Of a stretch of DNA of 64,000 nucleotides, positions 50,687-59,914 are shown in pieces. Both the position numbers and the translations under genes were made by a program. The stretch lies in assembly GCF_003419895.1 (NCBI RefSeq), contig NZ_QPMM01000001.1:806001-870000 (forward strand), written 5' to 3'. The stretch is from Chitinophaga silvatica (lineage in GTDB: Bacteria; Bacteroidota; Bacteroidia; Chitinophagales; Chitinophagaceae). The notes below the pieces were generated by a model, which was not told the origin of the DNA, made no database searches, and saw only the letters and a list, made by a program, of their open reading frames with translations. The stretch's first letter is position 1. Each line of letters opens with the position of its first letter.

Positions 50687-53524
50687 CTAGCAGTTACTAG
50701 CCAGATCCATAATAGCTTCTGAATAGAAAACAGGAGGAACATCTATCAACGGCAAAAGGCAGTTTAAAGATGCTTTGTCTGTATTATTAAACCAACGCTC
50801 TGATGTCTTGGTTTTATCAACGAAATATAAAGTTCCTAACCTGTAATGAAAACTATCATCCTGGTAAATACTGCTCATTTCTATAATGGCTTCCAGTTGA
50901 TGCTCATCGTTTGTTTTATACCAGGAGTAAGAGTATGCGCCTTCTATTCCTTCACTGAGTTTCCAACCTTTTTGCTCCAAATGTTTATTCAGCTGCTCAG
51001 TATTGATCACAATATCTTCAAAGTCTTCTATGAGGGTATTGGTTGCGGCTTCAGCTACCAAAGTAGCTACCGGTCTTTCCAATTGAGGAAAGACCGGAGT
51101 AATATTTTCTGTAGCAAATTTTTGTTTCCAGGCATGAAGCGTATTGTTATCCAGATAAACCGGATGAGCGATCTTAATGCTTGCATTTTCAGGCAATATT
51201 ATCGCAGTGCCATCAGCAGCGGAAAGTGTTCCATCTTCTGTTGAGTGGAAGGTAGCGATCAGCTGATCATTATTGTTGAATGCTGCCCATAAGATTCTGG
51301 TAGCAAAAACATTCATGATGGCTGATTGTAGAAAAACTGATTGCCAATGTTTTACATTCCATGGTCTTTGTATTACCATGAAATTTTCCAATCGTTCGGT
51401 CTGTACTTTCACTACTTCTGAAATAGTTTTAGCCAGTGTTTTGAACGATTCTCTGGTGGCAGGTGCTACGGCAGTTGGCAATGATTTGAGTTGTTTGTAC
51501 TTTTTATTAAAGAAGATGGGTTTGAATTGGTGATCCAGCGATACAAAATATGTTTCATCCTTAATAACAAAAGCTCTGTATTTGCCTTCAAAATCGAAGG
51601 TCGGAACAATCAGGTCGCAAAGTTCATGCAGGCTTGTCTGCTGTTCTTCGGCTGCCGCCTGTAGTGCAGCTAGAGCTGTTGTTCCTACATTGGCTTTTTT
51701 AACGCGATAGCGGCGGCTGAAATATTCAACTGCTCTTAAGGCAGCTGAACTTCCATGCATTGCCAGGGCCCCCATCCCGATTTCCATCAGCTTGAAACGC
51801 TTGGTATCAATCCAGTGCTGTACGGTTGTTTGCAGTGGAACTATCAGGCTATCGTCGCCGGTTGCAGCTGCGGTTATCAGCAGATATTTGAGCTTGGCAT
51901 CGGAACCTCTTTCAAGGAATAATTCAAACAGGTATAATCCGAAAGTATTGCTTCTGAACCTGTCGACCTGTGCCAATAAAACCTTCGCTTCTACATCAGG
52001 TTTAATTCCTTCTGCGCGCGACATCCTATAGAGCAAAAATCTTACAGTGTCCAGCGATGCTATACTTCCATCCAATAAGTAAAGAGGAGGGAAGGAGCTT
52101 TCATCCAACCATTTTTCTATTGGCTTGGAAAGTTTATTACGCTTTTTAGCAGCATCCACAAGATCGGCCAGGGTACCAGATTGACCCGCGCCCAATGTTT
52201 CTATCATCAGATCTCTTGCATCATCATTTACTTCCGTATCAAGTGTCTGCTGTAATAGCTGATGTGCTTGAGAAGTATTGATTTTACAAAGGATTTGAGC
52301 AGCTGTCAGACGTTGATCCGCTTTCTTATGCTGAAGTAGTTCGCCTGCTTTTTCCAGGGCCTGCGGATGTAATGCAAGCACGGGAGCAACAAGCGATCTG
52401 ACAGATTTGAGTTTATGCAGTGTAAATGGCCACAGTTCATCAAGATACAGTGATTGAGATAACTGAATGAGGACGGGTAGTACCAGTCTTGCATCGTAAT
52501 CATTATTCAATGCCTGCAGCAATAAAGGAACTGCATTATCTTTTAAAGTATCCGCAACGGCCTGGAATGCACCAGCGTGCAGGTAGCGTTGTTGCTGGAT
52601 ATGCGTTTGCAGGTAAGGCACCGCATTAGAAAGATCATACTGTAGCAATTCCTTTACGGCCAGTTCACTTACGGAATTATCAGAAAGAGAGGTGGTTGGC
52701 ATATTTAAGCAGTCATATGCCACTGAGATTACCTTTTGCTGATATTTTTCCGGGAGATGAGCAGCCAGTAAATAATAGCCAGCCAGTGCATTCCCATAGG
52801 ATGCAGTGGAAGTCCAATGAGCTGTAGAATTTTCGACAAGCGGTTCATACCTGGTGAAGTTGTTTTGTAACATCACCTTCATAAGAGTTGCTGTGTCGCT
52901 GGTGTTGAGAAATACGTTTTCCAGGTATTCCATCTCTCTTTCCGGGTGTCCTTTGGCCAGGAGCCGGTAAAAGAGAGAATTCCAACCTTTGTTTTTCCAG
53001 GTGCGCAAATAGGCAGTAATGGTTTGCGGATCGGCGCTTTTTATCAGGTCTTGCAGGAATTTGCGCAGAGGCGAAAATTTCAGCGGTGATAAATCGAAGT
53101 TGTTACCGTGGCCTGAATAATCGATCAGCAGTGATCCGATTTCTTCCGGTGTACAACCCCGGTCCTGGAGGAAGTTGGTGAAATTACTGAAACGTAGTAC
53201 AATAGAGCTGGAGGTACCCGGAGCATCTAAAGTAGGAACCAGTAGTTTGAGGAAGGCATCTTTGCATCCTTCCCAGGTAATAGGTGTTGAAATAAGCTGA
53301 AGTACCAGTCGGTCATTTTCATTCCATAGGTCGGGTGATTGAAGCAATGCCATAAATCGGCCTAGTGGCTGAGCGGCAGTTGCTTCTTCGAAAACAGGTG
53401 TTTCATAGGTTTGCCCTGTAAGGAAATCTACCCCGGCTTGAATGGATGCAGCGATATCTGCATAATTATTCCGTTGTTTCAGTTCATCAACAAGAGGTAG
53501 TATAGTTTCCTTTGTGTACGGCAT
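50687..53524 (-). CDS. DUF4132 domain protein (YehI-like)
   Basis: A 945-aa cytosolic protein with no signal peptide. Most of it is alpha-helical, HEAT-like sequence (for example AVPYLQTHIQQQRYLHAGAF and ALNNDYDARLVLPVLIQLSQ). The C-terminal third is the DUF4132 domain, including LDNNTLHAWKQKFATENITP followed by VFPQLERPVATL, and QLNKHLEQKGWKLSEGIEGA. E. coli YehI (once MolR) carries the same domain. It is the last gene of the six-gene MoxR/VWA cluster, 20 bp after the VWA gene. Biochemical activity is unknown; a scaffold or effector of the AAA/VWA pair is inference. Confidence 0.8.
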   Translation of the reverse strand: MPYTKETILPLVDELKQRNNYADIAASIQAGVDFLTGQTYETPVFEEATAAQPLGRFMALLQSPDLWNENDRLVLQLISTPITWEGCKDAFLKLLVPTLDAPGTSSSIVLRFSNFTNFLQDRGCTPEEIGSLLIDYSGHGNNFDLSPLKFSPLRKFLQDLIKSADPQTITAYLRTWKNKGWNSLFYRLLAKGHPEREMEYLENVFLNTSDTATLMKVMLQNNFTRYEPLVENSTAHWTSTASYGNALAGYYLLAAHLPEKYQQKVISVAYDCLNMPTTSLSDNSVSELAVKELLQYDLSNAVPYLQTHIQQQRYLHAGAFQAVADTLKDNAVPLLLQALNNDYDARLVLPVLIQLSQSLYLDELWPFTLHKLKSVRSLVAPVLALHPQALEKAGELLQHKKADQRLTAAQILCKINTSQAHQLLQQTLDTEVNDDARDLMIETLGAGQSGTLADLVDAAKKRNKLSKPIEKWLDESSFPPLYLLDGSIASLDTVRFLLYRMSRAEGIKPDVEAKVLLAQVDRFRSNTFGLYLFELFLERGSDAKLKYLLITAAATGDDSLIVPLQTTVQHWIDTKRFKLMEIGMGALAMHGSSAALRAVEYFSRRYRVKKANVGTTALAALQAAAEEQQTSLHELCDLIVPTFDFEGKYRAFVIKDETYFVSLDHQFKPIFFNKKYKQLKSLPTAVAPATRESFKTLAKTISEVVKVQTERLENFMVIQRPWNVKHWQSVFLQSAIMNVFATRILWAAFNNNDQLIATFHSTEDGTLSAADGTAIILPENASIKIAHPVYLDNNTLHAWKQKFATENITPVFPQLERPVATLVAEAATNTLIEDFEDIVINTEQLNKHLEQKGWKLSEGIEGAYSYSWYKTNDEHQLEAIIEMSSIYQDDSFHYRLGTLYFVDKTKTSERWFNNTDKASLNCLLPLIDVPPVFYSEAIMDLASNC

Positions 53525-53544
53525 AAGGTATAAGTGGATTCAGT

Positions 53545-54684
53545 TTATTTTTTCAGCATTATTTCTTCTTTGGCGGCCCATTGCCCAATGTCTTGTTTGC
53601 TTAGGGCCATAGCCATCATATCAGGGAATTTATCGGGAGTACATGCAAATACAGGAATGCCCAGATCGGCCAAAAACTGTGCATTCTCATGGTCATATGC
53701 CGGTGCTCCGTCGTTATTTAATGCAAGTAACACAATTACTTGGATACCTGCGGATGTCAGTGTTACAAAACGTTTACGCATATCTTTTTCGTTACCGCCT
53801 TCAAAAAGATCTGTGATAAGTACCAAAACAGTATCTGAGGGCCGGGTAATAATTTGTTCGCAATATCGTAAAGCTCCGTTAATATCCGTACCTCCTCCTA
53901 GCTGAACGCCAAATAATAGTTCTACAGGGTCCTGCAAATCTTCTGTCAGATCGGCTACCGCTGTGTCAAAAACTACCATTTGAGTTTTCAGGGCAGGTAT
54001 GGATGCCATTACGGCCCCAAAGATACCAGAATAAACAACAGATGTACCCATCGAACCACTTTGATCCAAACATAAAACTACTTCTTTCAGGGCTGTACGC
54101 TTTCGGCCGTATCCTATAAGCGTTTCCGGGATAATAGTTTGGTAGTCGGATTGATAGTGTTTCAAATTTTGTTTTATAGTCAGTGGCCAGTTGATTTCAT
54201 TGTGGCGGGGCCGGCGATTTCTGACACTCCTGTTAAGACTTCCGCTGATAGCCTGTTGGGTAGGCTGGGAAAGTTTACGCATCAGTTCATCTACCACTGT
54301 TTTCACCACCTGCCTGGCCGTATCTTTTGTTTTTTCAGGAATTACTCTGCTCAGGGTCATCAGGGTTGCTACCAGGTGCACATCCGGTGTTACATTTTCA
54401 AGCATCTCCTTTTCAAGCAGCATTTGGGTGAGATTAAGCCTTTTCAGGGCATCCTGCTGCATTACCTGAACTACTGATGACGGGAAGTAGGTTCTGATAT
54501 CTCCCAGCCAGCGGCTGACATTAGGAGAGGATGCTCCCAATCCCCCTTGTCTGCCACTGTCGTAAAGGGCTTCCAGTGTTTTATCGACCTGCAGATCGGC
54601 TTTGGCCAGAGAAAAAGAGGTGCCATCATTCTGAGCTCCTCCCAATATCAGGCGCCATCTGCGTAATTGTTCCTCATTTTCCAT
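53545..54684 (-). CDS. VWA domain protein (YehP/CoxE-like)
   Basis: A 379-aa cytosolic protein. The N-terminal 195 residues are helical; the VWA domain follows with an intact MIDAS, LDQSGSMG (Asp207, Ser209, Ser211), a Thr-containing loop in QLGGGTDINGAL and the acidic VLITDLFEGGNE. The MIDAS binds Mg2+ and usually a partner protein. It overlaps the DUF5682 gene start region by 11 bp and sits two genes from a MoxR AAA ATPase, the usual partner in MoxR-VWA chaperone systems that insert metals or remodel complexes. The length is close to E. coli YehP. Confidence 0.88.
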   Translation of the reverse strand: MENEEQLRRWRLILGGAQNDGTSFSLAKADLQVDKTLEALYDSGRQGGLGASSPNVSRWLGDIRTYFPSSVVQVMQQDALKRLNLTQMLLEKEMLENVTPDVHLVATLMTLSRVIPEKTKDTARQVVKTVVDELMRKLSQPTQQAISGSLNRSVRNRRPRHNEINWPLTIKQNLKHYQSDYQTIIPETLIGYGRKRTALKEVVLCLDQSGSMGTSVVYSGIFGAVMASIPALKTQMVVFDTAVADLTEDLQDPVELLFGVQLGGGTDINGALRYCEQIITRPSDTVLVLITDLFEGGNEKDMRKRFVTLTSAGIQVIVLLALNNDGAPAYDHENAQFLADLGIPVFACTPDKFPDMMAMALSKQDIGQWAAKEEIMLKK

Positions 54685-57169
54685 TTAAACCAAATTTAGG
54701 ATCAGAAAATCCCAGCAACTGCATGATTACTGGTATACCTTTAGCGCCTCTGGTTTCGTTTATAGTACCAGTGGCCACAAAATGATCCGATGATCCTACC
54801 TGTCCTGATTTTACTTTTTCTCCCAATTTTTTCCTTTCAGGAGTGGTAAAGTTAGAAAAGGTCCGGCGTAATAACGGCAATACCTGTATGAAAATATCAT
54901 TTTCAAGCTGGGCTACCCACTGATAAATCATTCCCCACAATGTTTCATCAAGCAATAATAAAGTACCACTTCCTTTCAGAAATCCTTCCAGCCACGATGC
55001 TGCTGAAGCAGGCGCATTGGCCACAGACATGGCCACACTGAAGGCTTTGGTTAAAGTATCTTCATCAATTTTCTTAACATCAAACAACAAACGGGTAGCA
55101 TATCCTGCAATGGCAGGAGTAGTAGCAGCACTGCCTGCTATAACCGTTAAGGTCCGCTGCCATGAACTTATCAATGCTTCCTTTTGCAATAAACCTACTG
55201 CTTCATTCATGGAATAAAACAGTTCGAGCAGCGATTGGGCTGCATCATCAGCTACCGAGGTACAAGCGCCGGGTAAACTAATGCAGATCCTATCTACCAT
55301 GCTGTAGGTGATGGCATCTACTAATTCTGCATCGGTTTTTCTAACGTTGCCGTATCTGCTGATGCTGACCAGCGATGGAATTACTTCCATTAGTTGTAAT
55401 ACATCTCCGGAGGCAGCAGCTAAATTATTGATACAATGAATAAGGGTATCTACTACTGCCGGTAATTCGGCCGGGATGGCCGACTCCAGAAGTTTGCAAA
55501 CTTCTTTCAGCGTATTCGAATGCTTAGCTTTTTCGCTAACAAATTTCGCTGCAGCTTCTTCAACCGTATTACCCCAATTCCCTTTTTCTATGATATCGAT
55601 AGATAACTCGGGAGCCCATTGAAGTCTCCACTGTTCTTTGAAAGTACCTTTTCCATTAACCTGGTAGGTGCTACCCCAACGGATTTCCAATAACCCGAGT
55701 CGATGTAAAAAGATACTTCTTTCGAGGTCATTGTCTTTACGCAGATCAAGGGTATAGTCTTTGAAATCGGCTGTGGCAGGGAGTCTGAGTTTCTTTTGCA
55801 GTCGTAAAATATCTGCCTGTAAAGGTGGTGCCGGTATTTCAGCCGGCACAGACCCAATACGATTACGTACAATTATCTCGTCCTGTATGAGTTGCATACC
55901 AATGCTTTCTCCATTACAAAGAATGCTCTGAGTAGCTTCATTCAGTTCTTCCAATCCAGGTCTGCTAAACTGTCTTAATGCGGCTAAAGCATTTGCCAGG
56001 CGCACTGCTTCTATAACATGCGCAACGGAAATATCTTTCTGCTGTTCCCTGAATAGTTTGGCTACGGTTGCCATCCAACGGGTTCCGTCATCTTCCGGAA
56101 ACTCCCAGATATGTTCGTACCAGCCCGGAGAAGGGATACCGGCACCATAACCACTTTGGTAACTCAAACGGCTATAGGTCCAGGGAACCCAGGTACAAGC
56201 TACCTTTGCTTTAGGTAAATTCTTCAGCAGCTCATTATCGTTTTTCTGAGAAGGCATTTCTGAGAGGGCAGGGGCATGCCATGCACCGCAGATCACAGCG
56301 ATACGTTGAAACATTTCCTTTTCTGCCTGCCTGATACATTTACGCATATAGGCTTCTCTCAGTTGCTCTTTATGATCATTTTTGGAGGGAAGTTCCTGTC
56401 TTAATGCTCCCATGGCATCATGTACTGCATCAAAAATCTCGGTAGGGTTACGACGATATTCGAACATATGTTCCCACCATCTTTCACCATCCTCAAAGCC
56501 AGCGGCAGTAGCTAATTCACTGATAGGATCAATCTGCCGCGCTATCCTGATAGGATCTTCCGTTATTTCGGTTAATTCATCTATTAATCCATCAGTGGTA
56601 TCAGTACGATTTTCGAGTTGTATACCTGTTTGGGTAGAATCTTCCGATATTTTGGTTAATTCACCTATTAAACCGCCACTGGTTTCTGTACGGTTTTCGT
56701 GTTGAGTACCTGTTATCGCAGAACTTCCCGTTATTTCTGCTAATTCATTATTATATTCCTCACTGGTATCTTCGCTGTTCTCCTTTTGAGTAGCGGTTTT
56801 AGTATCTGCTTCTTCTTCGTTTTTCTCATTCTTTTGCTGTTCTTCATTCTCGAAGCCAAATACATGAGCGAGTGGCAGGTCCATGAACTTTACATGGATA
56901 TTCTTCTTTTTGGCGTATAACATTGCCTGCCATTCAGGAGAGAATGTGGCAAATGGATAAAAGCAGGCACGCTGAGGTTGATCTGGCTGATAGGCCAGTA
57001 TAGCAACAGGAGGTTGCAGTTGTTCATTTGCTACCCATTCCAGCAGGCTATCTGCCTCAGGAGGCCCTTCAATTAGCACAATATCTGGTTGTAGTTCTTC
57101 CAGAAATGCTTTCACATTTTTAGCGGAACCCGGACCATGATGTCGTATGCCTAAAATATGTACAGACAT
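54674..57169 (-). CDS. DUF5682 protein (YehM-like) with a 28-residue repeat insert
   Basis: An 831-aa cytosolic protein. The N-terminus has LGIRHHGPGSAKNV (His10, His11) and IVLIEGPPEADSLL, and the second His is in VICGAWHAPAL (His298). This is the His/Glu pattern of the EreA/ChaN/TraB-like superfamily to which DUF5682 appears related. Between them, residues 139-216 hold three degenerate 28-residue repeats (NELAEI / GELTKI / DELTEI at exact 28-residue intervals) preceded by an acidic Glu/Lys/Asn stretch. The rest is helical. It overlaps the VWA gene by 11 bp and starts 23 bp after the MoxR gene. Enzymatic activity is unproven. Confidence 0.8.
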   Translation of the reverse strand: MSVHILGIRHHGPGSAKNVKAFLEELQPDIVLIEGPPEADSLLEWVANEQLQPPVAILAYQPDQPQRACFYPFATFSPEWQAMLYAKKKNIHVKFMDLPLAHVFGFENEEQQKNEKNEEEADTKTATQKENSEDTSEEYNNELAEITGSSAITGTQHENRTETSGGLIGELTKISEDSTQTGIQLENRTDTTDGLIDELTEITEDPIRIARQIDPISELATAAGFEDGERWWEHMFEYRRNPTEIFDAVHDAMGALRQELPSKNDHKEQLREAYMRKCIRQAEKEMFQRIAVICGAWHAPALSEMPSQKNDNELLKNLPKAKVACTWVPWTYSRLSYQSGYGAGIPSPGWYEHIWEFPEDDGTRWMATVAKLFREQQKDISVAHVIEAVRLANALAALRQFSRPGLEELNEATQSILCNGESIGMQLIQDEIIVRNRIGSVPAEIPAPPLQADILRLQKKLRLPATADFKDYTLDLRKDNDLERSIFLHRLGLLEIRWGSTYQVNGKGTFKEQWRLQWAPELSIDIIEKGNWGNTVEEAAAKFVSEKAKHSNTLKEVCKLLESAIPAELPAVVDTLIHCINNLAAASGDVLQLMEVIPSLVSISRYGNVRKTDAELVDAITYSMVDRICISLPGACTSVADDAAQSLLELFYSMNEAVGLLQKEALISSWQRTLTVIAGSAATTPAIAGYATRLLFDVKKIDEDTLTKAFSVAMSVANAPASAASWLEGFLKGSGTLLLLDETLWGMIYQWVAQLENDIFIQVLPLLRRTFSNFTTPERKKLGEKVKSGQVGSSDHFVATGTINETRGAKGIPVIMQLLGFSDPKFGLNGK

Positions 57170-57192
57170 GCTTTTAGATTTAGGTTAACACA

Positions 57193-58272
57193 CTATGCCA
57201 GGTCTCTGCAGGCACGATATACATCTTTCCAATCTTCCCTGGTTTTCACAACTGTTTCCAGATATTCCTGCCATACGAGTTTATCCTGTACCGGGTCTTT
57301 AACCACTGCTCCGATGATACCGGCAGCCAGATCAGCTGCTTTTAATCTGCCATCACCGAAATATGCTGCCAGGGTAAGTCCGCTGTTTACAACAGAAATG
57401 GCTTCTGCGGTACTAAGGGTGCTACCTGGCGATTTAAGTTTTGTTTTTCCATCCAGGGTCACACCATTTCTCAGTTCCCTGAAAATGGTCACGATTCTGC
57501 GAATCTCTTCCATGGCTGGTTTTTCGGCCGGTAGTTCCATTACTTTTTCAAAACCTTCCACTCTTCTTCTTACAATATCTATTTCTTCTTCCATAGAATC
57601 CGGAACGGGAAGGATAACGGTATTGAACCTACGTTTCAAAGCACTTGATAATTCATTCACCCCCTTATCGCGGTTATTGGCTGTAGCAATTACGTTAAAA
57701 CCTTTTGCTGCCTGTACTTCAGTATTCAATTCGGGAATTGGTAAGGTTTTTTCCGACAGAATAGTGATTAGGGTATCCTGAACATCGGCACCGATACGGG
57801 TCAATTCTTCAATCCTGGCAATTTTACCATCCTGCATGGCACGCATAACCGGTGTTTCCACTAATGCATTTTTAGACGGACCCTCAGCCAGCAATTTGGC
57901 ATAGTTCCAGCCATAGCGGATGCTTTCTTCGCTGGTACCTGCGGTACCCTGAATGATCATGGTAGAATCTCCGCTTATTCCGGCAGCCAGATGCTCGCTC
58001 ACCCAGCTTTTGGCGGTACCCGGGAGCCCGTATAACAGTAAAGCTCTGTCGGTAGCCAGTGTTGCCACGGCAATTTCTATGAGCCTGCGGTTTCCGATAT
58101 ATTTTGGACTTACTTCAAAACCATTTTTCAGTTTTCCTCCAATCAGGTAGGTTACTACAGCCTGTGGCGATAAAACCCAGTTGTATGGTTTTTTTTCAGT
58201 GTCCTGTTTTTTTAATTCTGCCAGTTCTTCGGCAAAAAGTTGTTCGGCATGATAACGTAAAATCTCTGACAT
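57193..58272 (-). CDS. MoxR-family AAA+ ATPase (YehL-like)
   Basis: A 359-aa ATPase. Walker A is GLPGTAKS at 82-89, Walker B is KIARIEELTR around 150-159, sensor 1 is ATANNRDKG around 196-204, and the arginine-bearing ALKRRF is at 211-216; all are intact. MoxR ATPases act as hexameric chaperones that work with VWA proteins to mature or remodel client complexes. The gene lies between DUF5691 (15 bp) and DUF5682 (23 bp) genes in a tight operon. The length is close to E. coli YehL. The client is not known. Confidence 0.93.
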   Translation of the reverse strand: MSEILRYHAEQLFAEELAELKKQDTEKKPYNWVLSPQAVVTYLIGGKLKNGFEVSPKYIGNRRLIEIAVATLATDRALLLYGLPGTAKSWVSEHLAAGISGDSTMIIQGTAGTSEESIRYGWNYAKLLAEGPSKNALVETPVMRAMQDGKIARIEELTRIGADVQDTLITILSEKTLPIPELNTEVQAAKGFNVIATANNRDKGVNELSSALKRRFNTVILPVPDSMEEEIDIVRRRVEGFEKVMELPAEKPAMEEIRRIVTIFRELRNGVTLDGKTKLKSPGSTLSTAEAISVVNSGLTLAAYFGDGRLKAADLAAGIIGAVVKDPVQDKLVWQEYLETVVKTREDWKDVYRACRDLA

Positions 58273-58287
58273 AGTGAATTAGATTAA

Positions 58288-59748
58288 TCAAATTGATGAA
58301 AGTGACAATACCTGTTTTTTGACCTGAATCAGTCGGTGCAGATGACTTTTAATATTGCTCCAGTAGCCTGTTTGCCAGTTATCCGGTGCCTGAATATCGT
58401 CTAATGTATCTGCTATACTTACAGGGATCAGATGAATTGTATTATTCATATACGTCTGATTGTACACATAAGGCTGTGTAGCCGCAAACGTTAATATTTT
58501 TTTAGCCAATGCAAGGTTCCATTCCTCTTTGAAGCCACCGGCACATTTTACAATAGCTTCGCTTTGTTGCTCAAAAAATTGCTCGCATACTTCCTGTTGT
58601 TGGTATTCGGGCAGTAGAGGAATAATCTCTATATAGAGCGATTGACTTTGTTGCATTAGTTCCTTAGCCCAGGGTTGGTATTGAAACCAAATAGTAGCCT
58701 GAATCAATGATGGAACAAAGGCTTGCAGGCTTTTGTGTTTCTGGAAAAAAGAAATGACTTCGCCGGGAGATTTATCCAGTTGGGTTTCCCAGTTGGAAGG
58801 ATGAACCAGTGCTATAATCTGAGAAAGAATATAGGTTTCATCACTGATTTTTTTATCATTGCTCAGCTTATCGATTCCGCTTTGGAAAATGCTTTCGTCG
58901 ATATGTGGTAAAGCTACAGTTGGCCCCAGCAAGAATCTAGGTTGAATAGCTTCAGCTGCAATTTGCCAATATTTTTGATGTATAGTTGATGAAGGCAATT
59001 TTTTCAATAACCTTAATACTCCATCTTTCACCTGTTTACTTCTTTCGTTGGTAAGGCTTTCCAGCCATTCCTGGTCATTCGCCTGAATTGTGGGTTCTAT
59101 AGCGGCCAATAATTCAGTTTTTACACTGGCGCCTTCTTTACTCCATGTTTCCTGTAACCAGCTTAAAGCGGTAACTGGGTCGGCTATACGCAATTCCTTT
59201 AGCGCTTCTACACGTTGAGCGGTTGCTCCGTTCTGCCATTTATCGGTTGGAGTTTCAACTACTTTTGAGAAATTCCAGTCGTTGTTGAAGAGGCCAAGCC
59301 ATTCGGCTCTATGTCCGCCTGCGGTGGCGGTAAGTGTACGAAGGGTTTTATATTTCCAGGCTTTATCGAGCAGTGTAGGTAGCATTGCCGGAGGTATGAG
59401 CAATTGATGAAAGGCACAATACTCCAGCCAGGATTGCAGTAAAGGAATACTATCTATCTCTAAAACCTGTTTCAGAACAGAGATGGCAGTATTGGAGCAA
59501 TACTGTCTTACTTCCTGCTTGCATTCCGGTGCAGGTGCTACTTCTGCCAAGATAGGCTGTGCGCCACTCTGATGGAAGCCATAGGTAAGTGCTGTGAGCT
59601 GAAGGAACTGTTCTTCCTTGTCACTATCCTGATTGGCCAGTATTAGCTGGGCTGGTTCCTGCAGGCTACCCTGAAAATCCTGTGTTCCGGGCATTTTCCT
59701 GGAGGTACCTAGTAAAGCCGTGTTAACAATATGATTCCAGTGGTCCAT
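58288..59748 (-). CDS. DUF5691 protein
   Basis: A 486-aa cytosolic helical protein that opens with MDHWNHIVNTALLGTSRKMP, the family hallmark, and continues in HEAT-like repeats (NERSKQVKDGVLRLLKKLPS and ALSWLQETWSKEGASVKTEL). Its association with SWIM, MoxR, DUF5682 and VWA genes is recalled as conserved in other bacteria. The start codon ATG (59748-59746) overlaps the stop of a chimeric mini-ORF (TAATG). The first 16 codons have been copied twice upstream by tandem duplication, but the ATG in the last copy opens the full-length gene. Confidence 0.8.
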   Translation of the reverse strand: MDHWNHIVNTALLGTSRKMPGTQDFQGSLQEPAQLILANQDSDKEEQFLQLTALTYGFHQSGAQPILAEVAPAPECKQEVRQYCSNTAISVLKQVLEIDSIPLLQSWLEYCAFHQLLIPPAMLPTLLDKAWKYKTLRTLTATAGGHRAEWLGLFNNDWNFSKVVETPTDKWQNGATAQRVEALKELRIADPVTALSWLQETWSKEGASVKTELLAAIEPTIQANDQEWLESLTNERSKQVKDGVLRLLKKLPSSTIHQKYWQIAAEAIQPRFLLGPTVALPHIDESIFQSGIDKLSNDKKISDETYILSQIIALVHPSNWETQLDKSPGEVISFFQKHKSLQAFVPSLIQATIWFQYQPWAKELMQQSQSLYIEIIPLLPEYQQQEVCEQFFEQQSEAIVKCAGGFKEEWNLALAKKILTFAATQPYVYNQTYMNNTIHLIPVSIADTLDDIQAPDNWQTGYWSNIKSHLHRLIQVKKQVLSLSSI

Positions 59749-59831
59749 TATAAAATAATTATGCTCTGTTGCTTCCTGGTAGCAATTGATCCATAGAAAG
59801 CCGTATTAACAATATGATTCCAGTGGTCCAT
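59748..59831 (-). CDS. Chimeric mini-ORF B (27 aa)
   Basis: ATG at 59831-59829 opens MDHWNHIVNTAFYGSI and continues ATRKQQSIIIL to TAA at 59748-59750. The first half copies the DUF5691 N-terminus; the second half copies the SWIM C-terminus in the same frame (KQQ..IL). It is a by-product of duplication and may be translated by stop-start coupling, but it is not likely to have its own function. Confidence 0.4.
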   Translation of the reverse strand: MDHWNHIVNTAFYGSIATRKQQSIIIL

Positions 59832-59914
59832 TATAAAATAATTATGCTCTGTTGCTTCCTGATGTCAATTGATCCATAGAAAGCCGTATTAACAATATGA
59901 TGCCAGTGGTTCAT
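59831..59914 (-). CDS. Chimeric mini-ORF A (27 aa)
   Basis: ATG at 59914-59912 overlaps the SWIM gene stop and opens MNHWHHIVNTAFYGSI, then DIRKQQSIIIL and TAA at 59831-59833. It has the same chimeric structure as mini-ORF B, with N3 and H5 changes (D to N, N to H) in the DUF5691-like part. It is probably only a coupling relay. Confidence 0.4.
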   Translation of the reverse strand: MNHWHHIVNTAFYGSIDIRKQQSIIIL

